Translations under genes and position numbers: made by a program | Assembly (NCBI GenBank): GCA_045600105.1 | Contig: JAZRXG010000043.1 | Location: 1 to 39,742 of the forward strand | DNA: 39,742 bases | Reading direction: 5' to 3' | DNA from: UBA1206 sp045600105 | GTDB lineage: Bacteria > Bacillota > Clostridia > Oscillospirales > CAG-382 | In this document: positions 14,187-21,236 of the stretch, piece by piece | Layout of the letters: the number at the start of each line of letters is the position of its first letter | How positions within the stretch are numbered: the stretch's first letter is position 1 | The notes under the pieces: generated by a model | The model's database searches: none | Told to the model about the DNA's origin: nothing | What the model saw: only the letters and a program-made list of their open reading frames with translations

Positions 14187-14215
14187 AAACCGTGAGCAGA
14201 ACTCACGGTTTCTTT
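14187..14215. terminator. Hairpin with weak T tract
   Basis: AAACCGTGAG (14187-14196) pairs perfectly with CTCACGGTTT (14202-14211), followed by CTTTGCTTT. It is a likely terminator just before the promoter of the next operon. It may belong to the hairpin string at 14094-14157. Confidence 0.6.
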
Positions 14216-14233
14216 GCTTTATAATTCTTCCTA

Positions 14234-14262
14234 TTGACGGAACGGGGAAATGATGATATAAT
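14234..14262 (+). promoter_or_regulatory. Promoter of the hypothetical-GHL10-surface protein operon
   Basis: TTGACG (14234-14239), 17 bases, TATAAT (14257-14262). The leader to the ATG at 14280 would be only about ten bases. Confidence 0.82.
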
Positions 14263-14279
14263 TCGTTTGAAAGGTGCTG

Positions 14280-14861
14280 ATGACAGTGATTGATATCAAG
14301 GCGTCGGGAGAGGCGTACGAAAAAAGAAGCGTGAAAGCCGACCCGAAGGACCGCATAAAACGTCCGTCGTGGCTCGACCAGTATACGGATTCGCTCGCGT
14401 ATCTTTTCTTCCGCATCGACACTCTGCTCGAAAACGGAAAAGTCGTTCCGTCCGCGGTGGTGCTCGCCAACGACAAGCTGTATCATCGCCGCAGCCTGAT
14501 CTGCCGCAAGGACCATCCGGCGTATTTCGTCTATTCCCACGACCCGTATTACGCCGAAAACACTTCCGAGCTCGAGGCGCTCGCGTCAAAACTGCTTGAG
14601 ATAAGCGAGTCCGAGGAGAAAAAGACCAAGGAAGAAAAGCGCGTGACAGCGTTTTTCACGGGCGAAAGGAACAGACCTATACACAAAAAAGTGCCGGAGA
14701 TCTACACCGAAGGCAGAGAAGTGTTCTTCACGACAACCGTCGTCTGCAGAAAGCATCTGAAGGGCGGTAAACTTTCGGAAAAGATATATCCCATGCTCGT
14801 CACCGACGACGACAAGGCGGACGCCATGATGCTTCCGTGCAGATATTGGGCGGAAAAATAA
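14280..14861 (+). CDS. Hypothetical protein, cytosolic
   Basis: The 193-residue product (MTVIDIKASGEAYEKRSVKA) is charged and soluble, without signal peptide or membrane segment. A Lys/Glu-rich helical section (about 110-125) splits it into an N-terminal half with SLAYLFFRIDTLLENGKVVP and a C-terminal half with VFFTTTVVCRKHLKGGKL. I do not recognise a family. GAAAGG lies five bases before the ATG at 14280; a GTG six bases earlier overlaps that site and is less likely. It is first in a probable three-gene operon, 25 bases ahead of the GHL10 gene. Confidence 0.75.
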   Translation: MTVIDIKASGEAYEKRSVKADPKDRIKRPSWLDQYTDSLAYLFFRIDTLLENGKVVPSAVVLANDKLYHRRSLICRKDHPAYFVYSHDPYYAENTSELEALASKLLEISESEEKKTKEEKRVTAFFTGERNRPIHKKVPEIYTEGREVFFTTTVVCRKHLKGGKLSEKIYPMLVTDDDKADAMMLPCRYWAEK

Positions 14862-14886
14862 TGAATGAAATAAAAGGAGAAACGCC

Positions 14887-16413
14887 ATGAAAAGATATAA
14901 AATTTCGCATTACAACGGCGCGAGATGCGCGGACGAACTCGTAATTTACAATATTCCCGGCGAAACGGGCACCAACGCCTACGGCTGCGAGGCGGTAGTC
15001 GAAAACGGCGTCGTCGTAAAATTCGGCTCCAACAACAACGTCGTCCCCGACGGCGGATTCGTCATTTCGGGTCACGGCAAAGCGGCTCTCATGGTTGGCG
15101 GGCTCTGCGAGGGCGCGAAGATAGCAATCGACGAAAAAACGGGCGAGCTCTGCTATACCGTCGACGATGATTCGAGACTTTACGGCGCGAACAAAAAGCT
15201 TGCTTACAACAAAGAAAGATTCGAAAACCTCATTTCAAAGGGCTGCGCTTTTGACGTTGACGCCGCCTGTGAAGCGATAGAAAACGCCGCGAAAGCAATA
15301 GACGCCAAAAACGTCGCCGATGCCGAAAAATGGGTGGAGGAAGGATATTATCTGACCGCCGAGAGCAAAAAAGGCGAGATACGCGCCATCTGGCACCGTC
15401 CTCACGAAAAAACGGCGGAAGCGATAGACGCCACGGTGCGCCGACTCAAGGACGCGGGCTTCAATATGCTGCTCGTCGAGACCAACTACGAAGGCTGGGC
15501 AAACGCCAAAAAGGTCGTTTACGACTGGCTGCCCTTGAGCCCCAAGTGGGCGGAGGTCGATTTTGACCCCATCGAGGAATTCATCAAGGCGGGCAAAAAG
15601 TACGGCGTCGAGATACACGCGTGGCTCGAGGATTTCTTCATCGGCGTGAAGGATACAGGCTGCCGTATGTTCGAGCTCCATCCCGAGCTTATGGCGTATA
15701 CCAAGGATGGCGGTCATCTCATGGACGGATGGGATATTTTCTATTTCCTCAATCCCGCGCTCGACGAGGTTCACGACCTGCTCGAAAAAGAGTACCGCGA
15801 CCTGCTCGACAACTACGATTTCGACGGGATACAGCTCGATTATATCCGTTATCCCGTTATCAAGGACATATATCATTCCGCGGGATTCGAAGACTCCACC
15901 AAAAAGATGTTCTTTGCCGACACCGGTATCGACGTTGATTCCATCCCCGATACGGAGCATCCCGACTGGGCTTCGTTCAATAAGTGGCGTGCCGCGAAGA
16001 TAACCAAATACGTGAACCGCATAGTGGATATGGTGAACGAATACAAGGCAAAGGGCAGAAGGCTTGCCCTCACGAGCGCCGTTTTCGGCGATCCGGACGA
16101 GGCGATAAGACTCAAATGCCAGGATTGGCAGAAATGGGTCAAGAACGGCTGGCTCGATATGATATTCCCGATGGCGTACCTCAACGAGGCGGATGACGTT
16201 TATAAAGAGATAAAATACATGGTCGACAATTACGGCGAATCGCCCAACGTCTCGGGCATTTCTCCCATGTACAGCCATCTTCCCGTCATCGAATCGACCA
16301 AGCAGGTCGAGGCCTGCCGCAGAGCGGGCGCCTCCGGCGTCGCTTTCTTCGAGACCCTCGCACTCACAGACGTTCAGATAGACAAACTCAAGAAAGGCGT
16401 TTTCAGAGACTGA
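14887..16413 (+). CDS. GHL10-family glycoside-hydrolase-like protein
   Basis: The 508-residue product has an unassigned N-terminal domain (about 1-85), a helical linker and a TIM-barrel domain of the GHL10/DUF187 family (from about 158). The barrel starts KKGEIRAIWHRPHEK. It continues with GFNMLLVETNYEGW, YGVEIHAWLEDFF and the conserved strand GIQLDYIRYP near 314-323, whose Asp is a likely active-site residue. Relatives act on, or are thought to act on, cell-wall or complex glycans and are usually exported. No signal peptide is visible here, which is odd. The ATG follows AAAAGGAGAAACGCC. The next gene starts 38 bases after its stop with no terminator between. Confidence 0.85.
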   Translation: MKRYKISHYNGARCADELVIYNIPGETGTNAYGCEAVVENGVVVKFGSNNNVVPDGGFVISGHGKAALMVGGLCEGAKIAIDEKTGELCYTVDDDSRLYGANKKLAYNKERFENLISKGCAFDVDAACEAIENAAKAIDAKNVADAEKWVEEGYYLTAESKKGEIRAIWHRPHEKTAEAIDATVRRLKDAGFNMLLVETNYEGWANAKKVVYDWLPLSPKWAEVDFDPIEEFIKAGKKYGVEIHAWLEDFFIGVKDTGCRMFELHPELMAYTKDGGHLMDGWDIFYFLNPALDEVHDLLEKEYRDLLDNYDFDGIQLDYIRYPVIKDIYHSAGFEDSTKKMFFADTGIDVDSIPDTEHPDWASFNKWRAAKITKYVNRIVDMVNEYKAKGRRLALTSAVFGDPDEAIRLKCQDWQKWVKNGWLDMIFPMAYLNEADDVYKEIKYMVDNYGESPNVSGISPMYSHLPVIESTKQVEACRRAGASGVAFFETLALTDVQIDKLKKGVFRD

Positions 16414-16451
16414 AAAACGCGTTCCGAATATAAAAATACGGAGGACGAACC

Positions 16452-18488
16452 ATGAAAAGAACAAGTGCGGTCCTTGCCGCGTGCTTCCTCGCGTTTTTCG
16501 TAACTCTTTCGGCTTTTGCAAACACTTTTTCCGTGAGCGGTCCTTTGCTTGACGATGACGAACACACCGTCGTCGCCTTCGACGTCTATTCCGATCCCGA
16601 CAGGACCGACTACATCGTCGGCGAAACGGTAGACCTCACGGGATTTTCGGCGCGTATGCTTACGTCCGCGGGATTCGTTCAGCAGAATCTCGAGGGAAAG
16701 GAAAACGCGTCGTTCGAGGAAAACTACTTCATTTCAAAGAACAACGTCAAGGTGACCGTCACCCCGAAGGTGCTGCTTGATGAAGGGAAGACCGACGTCA
16801 TCATCACCGCAGGAGAAGCAAAGTACATATTCACGGTCAACGTCGAAGCCGACCCCGATATGCCGTGCGGCCTTGACGTCATCTCGCTCCCCAAAAAGCT
16901 CGAGTACACCGTGGGCGATACCATCGACCTCACGGGATTTTCCGCGACGATCGTCACCGGAAACGGCTATGCCACCGATAAACTCAAGGGCAGCGGCTCG
17001 ACCTTCGCGAAGAATTCGTATCTTGAATACTACAAGATCACCCCGACCGTCACCCCCGTCAAATTCGACAAAGCGGGCAGCATCAAAGTTGTCATCACCG
17101 TAGGCAGCGTTCAGGAAAGCTTCACCGTCAAGGTAAACGAAGCCGAAAACGAGGACGACGACAAGCTCGTCGGCATGACGATAGATTCCAAGCCCAAAAA
17201 GCTCGAGTACACCGTGGGCGACACCATCGACCTTACGGGATTCTCCGCGACACTCGTGACCGGAAACGGCTATGCCACCGATAAACTCAAGGGCAGCGGT
17301 TCGACCTTCGCGAAGAATTCGTATCTCGAATACTACAAGATCACCCCGACAGTCAGCCCCGCAAAGTTCGACAAAGCGGGCAGCATCAAAGTCGTCATCA
17401 CCGTCGGCAGCGTTCAGGAAGGCTTCACCGTCAAGGTAAACGAAGCCGAAAACGAGGACAACGACAAGCTCGTCGGCATGACGATAGACTCCAAACCGTC
17501 AAAGCTCGAATACACCGTGGGCGACACCATCGACCTCACGGGATTTTCCGCGACGCTCGTGACCGGAAACGGCTATGCGAGCGACAAGCTCAAAGGCAGC
17601 GGCTCGACCTTCGCGAAAAATACGTACCTTGAATATCAGAAGATCACCCCGACAGTCACCCCCGTCAAATTCGACAAGGCGGGCAGCATCAAAGTGGTAA
17701 TCACCGTCGGTGATATACAGGACAGCTTCACGGTCACGGTGAAAGAAAAAGCGACCCCGAAAAAGAAGGTCGTGTCGCTCGAAATAGCCAGTGAACCCTT
17801 CAGATACAGTTATAAACCCGGCGAAAAGATAGACCTCGACGGACTTGAAATAAAGATGCTGACCGAGGACGGCTACGTCACCGAAAAGCTCGTCGGCGAA
17901 GACGGCTTCTTCAAGCACAATCTGTTCACCGACAGCGAAAACCTCCCGGTAAAAGTCGAATACGATTTTTCGACTCCCGGCAAAACCAAGGTCATGGTCA
18001 AGGTCGGCGACGCCTCCTGCGAGTTCGACGTCACCGTAGACGAAACCGCGGAAGGATCTTCGGAAGAAGCGTCGGAAGAACCGTCGGAAGAACCGTCGGA
18101 AGAAGCGTCGGAAGAAGCGAAAGAGGAATCGAAAGAGGAATCGAAAGAAGAAACGTCCGAGGAAGAATCGGAGGAAAAATCAGAGGAGGTATCCGAAGAA
18201 ACGTCCGGAGAAGTATCCGAAGAAATATCGGAAACCGCCGGCACGTCGGCGGAAACAGACGGAGATACGTCGGAAAACGCGGAAGGCTCCGAGAGCGCGG
18301 ATGAAGACCCTTCAAAGAGAAACGAAGAATCGGCATCAAGTAAATCGGAAAGCGAAATAAACCGCGAAACCGAAAAGGAAGCCGACAAGGGACCGAACAA
18401 ATACGTCGTTTACGGCGGCATTTTCGTCGGAGGCGCGGCTATCGCGTCACTCGCAACGCTTCTCGTCATGAAGCGCAAAAAGAAGTAA
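16452..18488 (+). CDS. Surface protein with tandem Ig-like repeats and C-terminal anchor
   Basis: The 678-residue product has a signal peptide (1-23, ending SAFA). Five beta domains of about 100 residues with the phrase Y-VG-T-DLTGF follow, the bacterial Ig-like type. Domains two to four (about 140-435) are nearly identical 101-residue copies (GNGYATDKLKGSGSTFAKN). A Ser/Glu-rich low-complexity stalk (about 535-640) leads to a membrane helix near 650-673 and the tail MKRKKK. It should be a membrane-anchored protein displaying Ig-like domains beyond the wall. ACGGAGGACGAACC precedes the ATG. It is last in the operon with the GHL10 gene; the lipase at 5905-7872 has a similar anchor. Confidence 0.88.
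   Translation: MKRTSAVLAACFLAFFVTLSAFANTFSVSGPLLDDDEHTVVAFDVYSDPDRTDYIVGETVDLTGFSARMLTSAGFVQQNLEGKENASFEENYFISKNNVKVTVTPKVLLDEGKTDVIITAGEAKYIFTVNVEADPDMPCGLDVISLPKKLEYTVGDTIDLTGFSATIVTGNGYATDKLKGSGSTFAKNSYLEYYKITPTVTPVKFDKAGSIKVVITVGSVQESFTVKVNEAENEDDDKLVGMTIDSKPKKLEYTVGDTIDLTGFSATLVTGNGYATDKLKGSGSTFAKNSYLEYYKITPTVSPAKFDKAGSIKVVITVGSVQEGFTVKVNEAENEDNDKLVGMTIDSKPSKLEYTVGDTIDLTGFSATLVTGNGYASDKLKGSGSTFAKNTYLEYQKITPTVTPVKFDKAGSIKVVITVGDIQDSFTVTVKEKATPKKKVVSLEIASEPFRYSYKPGEKIDLDGLEIKMLTEDGYVTEKLVGEDGFFKHNLFTDSENLPVKVEYDFSTPGKTKVMVKVGDASCEFDVTVDETAEGSSEEASEEPSEEPSEEASEEAKEESKEESKEETSEEESEEKSEEVSEETSGEVSEEISETAGTSAETDGDTSENAEGSESADEDPSKRNEESASSKSESEINRETEKEADKGPNKYVVYGGIFVGGAAIASLATLLVMKRKKK
16893..17740 (+). 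repeat. 303-bp tandem repeat, three copies
   Basis: The coding DNA repeats with an exact 303-base period: the same GTGGGCG phase point falls at 16911, 17214 and 17517. Copies run about 16893-17195, 17196-17498 and 17499-17740. Differences are mostly silent third-base changes, with a few replacements such as ATDK to ASDK and EYYK to EYQK. Confidence 0.92.
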
Positions 18489-18505
18489 AAAGCAAAAATA
18501 AAACG

Positions 18506-18548
18506 AAAGCGTACTTCCGCGATTAACGGAGGTACGCTTTGATTTTGT
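18506..18548. terminator. Bidirectional terminator between the surface protein and corA
   Basis: AAAGCGTACTTCCG (18506-18519) pairs with CGGAGGTACGCTTT (18527-18540), 14 bp with one G-T pair, followed by GATTTTG. It lies between convergent genes. Its arms closely resemble those of the hairpin at 25074-25108. Confidence 0.88.
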
Positions 18549-19480
18549 CAGAACCACTTTTTCTTTTTGCCGATGAAGAACAGGACGAGAACCGTCACGA
18601 CGGACAAGAGTATCACGAAAATATAGCCGTATTTCCACGACAGCTCGGGCATATATCGGAAATTCATACCGTACCAGCCCACGATTATCGTGAGCGGGAA
18701 AAAGATGCTCGTGAGTATCGTGAATATCTTCATCGTGTTGTTCATTTTTATGTCGAGATACGACGAATACGCGTCCTGCAGATGCTCAACGGTGCTCTTG
18801 AGAGCCGCAGTATCCTCGCGCAGGCGCGATATTTTTTTCATCACGTTTTCAATGTATATCAGGTTGTCGTTCTCGAATATGTCGTTGTCGTTTTCGCAGA
18901 CCGCGTCGGTGATGTCGAGCAGCTGCTCGTAATAGATGTGCCGCAGCGACAGCTGCTTTTTTATTTCGAGCATCGACACGTTGAAATCCGAGTCCACGTC
19001 TTTTCCGGTCAGCCTGTCTTCGGCGTCCGAAAGCTCGTTGCCTATCGTTTCAAGCGCCGAATGGTCGCCCGCGAGAAGTGAGTCGATGAAAGCGTAGATG
19101 AGCTTTTCGCAGCATACGCCGGACGGCGGATATCTTTTTGCCGTGGCAACGAATTTTTCCTTCGTCGAGCCGTCGGCGTCCTCGATGTCAACGATGAGGA
19201 GCAGATTTTTTCTGATATAAAGCGCCACGAAGTCCTCGTCCTCGGTGTCGCCGTTGAGTATGCGGAGCTCGGTGAACGTATAGTCCTTGTGGACTTCGAC
19301 ACCGGAACGGAAGAATTTGTTGGTGTTGCGGCAGGCCTCCACCGTGTTGGGGTCGAAGCCGAACCTTTCGGCGAGCTTTTCGAGCTCGTCAACTTTGATA
19401 TATCCCGCCGTCGTCAGCTCTTCGCTGATCTTCTCCGACGGTATTTCGCGTATTTCGTTTCCTTTGTACTGAAAGAACAT
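18548..19480 (-). CDS. corA: CorA-family divalent metal transporter
   Basis: The 310-residue product has the CorA layout: a large cytosolic alpha/beta domain, a long helix (about 160-245) and two C-terminal membrane segments (about 250-270 and 281-303). The signature YGMNF lies just after the first segment, the GMN selectivity filter of the pentameric Mg2+/Co2+ channel. The tail GKKKKWF is positively charged on the cytosolic side. The ATG at 19480 follows GGAGGCACGTG with six bases between; longer readings upstream have no ribosome site. It is divergent from the MATE gene. Confidence 0.92.
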   Translation of the reverse strand: MFFQYKGNEIREIPSEKISEELTTAGYIKVDELEKLAERFGFDPNTVEACRNTNKFFRSGVEVHKDYTFTELRILNGDTEDEDFVALYIRKNLLLIVDIEDADGSTKEKFVATAKRYPPSGVCCEKLIYAFIDSLLAGDHSALETIGNELSDAEDRLTGKDVDSDFNVSMLEIKKQLSLRHIYYEQLLDITDAVCENDNDIFENDNLIYIENVMKKISRLREDTAALKSTVEHLQDAYSSYLDIKMNNTMKIFTILTSIFFPLTIIVGWYGMNFRYMPELSWKYGYIFVILLSVVTVLVLFFIGKKKKWF

Positions 19481-19513
19481 CACGTGCCTCCAAATTAAGC
19501 GGATCATATCATC

Positions 19514-19541
19514 ATTATACATAAAAAATCGCATCTTTCAA
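19514..19541 (-). promoter_or_regulatory. Promoter of corA
   Basis: Minus strand TTGAAA (19536-19541), 16 bases, TATAAT (19514-19519). Confidence 0.75.
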
Positions 19542-19563
19542 GTATTTTCGGCACAAACATATA

Positions 19564-19592
19564 TTGATTTTGCGGCTCTGAAATGTTATAAT
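19564..19592 (+). promoter_or_regulatory. Promoter of the MATE exporter
   Basis: TTGATT (19564-19569), 17 bases, TATAAT (19587-19592), 30 bases before the start codon. Confidence 0.75.
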
Positions 19593-19622
19593 TCGGTAAA
19601 ATACGATTTTTACGGAGAAATT

Positions 19623-20981
19623 ATGCGTTTTGATCTGCCTAAAGGCTTCTGGAAAAGCGCGGCGCTGCTCGCTCTGCCGATAGCGCTGCAGAACCTGCTC
19701 ACGTCCTGCGCGTCGCTCGTGGATACCGCGATGATAACCCCGCTCGGCGATACCGCCGTCGCGGCGGTCGGCGTTGCCGGAAGATTCACGTTTTTGCTCA
19801 ACGTGGTATCGTTCGGCTTCTGCTCGGGAGGTGCCACCCTCATTTCGCAGTTCTGGGGAGCGGGCGATAAAAAGGGAATACACAAGACCTACGGTCTGTC
19901 GCTCACGTGCTCGATGCTGTTCGCGCTTGTTTTCGCGCTCGTTCTGTGGCTGGCGCCCGACTTCTGCGTCTCGATCTTCGGGCCCAAGCCCGACGTTCAC
20001 GCCGAGGCTGTCGTTTATACGCGCATCCTCGCCTGCGCCGTCCCGTTCATAATGTACTCGCAGGTCACCTGCGCGGCGCTCAGAGCCACCGAAAAGGTGT
20101 CGGTGCCGTTCATTTCGTCGCTTGCGAGCGTCGTGACGAATACCTTTCTCAACTTCTGCCTCATCAGCGGGCATATTGGGTTCCCCGCTCTCGGCGTAAA
20201 GGGAGCCGCGATCGCCACCGTGACGGGCTGCGTCGTCCAGGCGGTCATAGTCTTTGCCTTCCTGCATTTCGGCAACAACGCCGTCAAATGTAAAATAAGT
20301 GAAATGTTCGGTCAGACGACCAAGGCGTTCGCCGCCAAATTCTTCAAAACGTCGCTTCCCGTGCTGCTCAACGAATCTATGTGGGCGATCGGCACGAATA
20401 TCGAGGTCATGGTGCTTGCGCGTCAGGCTACCGAGGAATACGCGGGGTACTCGGTCTACGAGATAATCCAGGGACTTCTTTACGTCTTTTTCGTGGGCAT
20501 CTGCCACGCGGCAGCCATCCTCATCGGCAAAGCGGTCGGCAGGGGCGACAGCGGCGACGCGTACAGGTACGCAAAAGCGTTTTTCATCATGACCCCGCTG
20601 ATAGGCTTCGTTCTCGGTGCGCTGCTCATACTCGTCCGTGAGCCCATACTCGGCATATTTGAGTTCGGCTCCGCGCTTTCGCACGACACGGCGTCGATGC
20701 TGCTCGTCGTTTACGGCATCTGGGTCGGTTTCAGAATGATACCGTATACCGCCATCTGCGGCATATTCCGCGCGGGCGGCGACACGAAGACAGGCTGCTT
20801 CATCGAGATCGGCGCGCTTTATCTCGTGGCGATACCGGCGGTCCTCGTTTCGGGACTCGTTTTCCATATCCCGTTCGTTTTCCTCGTCGCGGTCATGTAT
20901 TTTGCCGAGGATTTCACCAAGGGCATCCTCTGCATAAAGCATTTCGTGAGCAAAAAGTGGATAATCAGGCTCACGGAGTGA
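19623..20981 (+). CDS. MATE-family efflux transporter
   Basis: The 452-residue protein has twelve hydrophobic segments in two homologous halves, as in MATE (MatE) cation-coupled exporters. Family-like phrases are ALPIALQNLLTSCASLVDTA in the first helices, GAGDKKGIHKTYGL after helix two and VGRGDSGDAYRYAKAF at the matching place in the second half. Such proteins export organic cations or drugs against Na+ or H+; the substrate here is unknown. ACGGAGAAATT precedes the ATG. It ends before a pair of hairpins shared with the convergent feo genes. Confidence 0.92.
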   Translation: MRFDLPKGFWKSAALLALPIALQNLLTSCASLVDTAMITPLGDTAVAAVGVAGRFTFLLNVVSFGFCSGGATLISQFWGAGDKKGIHKTYGLSLTCSMLFALVFALVLWLAPDFCVSIFGPKPDVHAEAVVYTRILACAVPFIMYSQVTCAALRATEKVSVPFISSLASVVTNTFLNFCLISGHIGFPALGVKGAAIATVTGCVVQAVIVFAFLHFGNNAVKCKISEMFGQTTKAFAAKFFKTSLPVLLNESMWAIGTNIEVMVLARQATEEYAGYSVYEIIQGLLYVFFVGICHAAAILIGKAVGRGDSGDAYRYAKAFFIMTPLIGFVLGALLILVREPILGIFEFGSALSHDTASMLLVVYGIWVGFRMIPYTAICGIFRAGGDTKTGCFIEIGALYLVAIPAVLVSGLVFHIPFVFLVAVMYFAEDFTKGILCIKHFVSKKWIIRLTE

Positions 20982-21008
20982 CCGCGGTTTCTGCCGAACA
21001 AAATAAAA

Positions 21009-21033
21009 ATGATTTCCGCGATGCGGAAATCAT
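21009..21033. terminator. Perfect hairpin after the MATE gene
   Basis: ATGATTTCCGC / GCGGAAATCAT, 11-bp perfect stem with a 3-base loop. The following bases are CCGAAATTTTCAATTTT, a poor T tract, so it may be a weak terminator or an mRNA end stabiliser. Confidence 0.5.
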
Positions 21034-21057
21034 ACCGAAATTTTCAATTTTCAATTA

Positions 21058-21097
21058 AAAAGGGTTTTCCGTCATTTCTGACGGGAACCCCTTTTTT
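21058..21097. terminator. Bidirectional terminator between MATE and feo genes
   Basis: GGGTTTTCCGTC / GACGGGAACCCC (21062-21073 with 21080-21091, one mismatch) is flanked by A residues on one side and CTTTTTT on the other. It overlaps the last codons of the small Cys-rich gene. Confidence 0.75.
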
Positions 21098-21236
21098 CTT
21101 CGTACTTGCATTTGCCGCAGCTTTCGCAGTTTCCGCCGCAGCCGCCGCAGCGGCTTATTCTTTTGTGCTTTATCACGCTTCCGACGGCGGCGAAAAACGT
21201 GGAAGCAACGAGCAGGATAACGATTATATCAGCCAT
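21072..21236 (-). CDS. FeoB-associated Cys-rich membrane protein
   Basis: This 54-residue protein (MADIIVILLVASTFFAAVGS) has one membrane helix followed by a short basic stretch and the motif CGGCGGNCESCGKC, five cysteines that could hold iron or a cluster. Small proteins of this build often follow feoB in Firmicutes and Bacteroidetes; their role is not settled. Its ATG overlaps the feoB stop as TGATG, so translation is probably coupled. GGGGGTG lies seven bases ahead. Confidence 0.9.
   Translation of the reverse strand: MADIIVILLVASTFFAAVGSVIKHKRISRCGGCGGNCESCGKCKYEEKRGSRQK

Noticed and set aside
15235..16521. 428-codon minus-strand frame opposite the GHL10 gene
   Set aside because: It is a mirror of the GHL10 coding sequence with no start signals; the plus-strand protein shows family motifs.
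16893..17740. Repeats considered as a CRISPR-like or mobile array
   Set aside because: The 303-base unit keeps the reading frame and codes for Ig-like domains; there are no short direct repeats with unique spacers.
19515..20942. 475-codon minus-strand frame opposite the MATE gene
   Set aside because: It is Arg/Glu/Asp-rich, typical of the complement of a membrane protein gene; no ribosome site.
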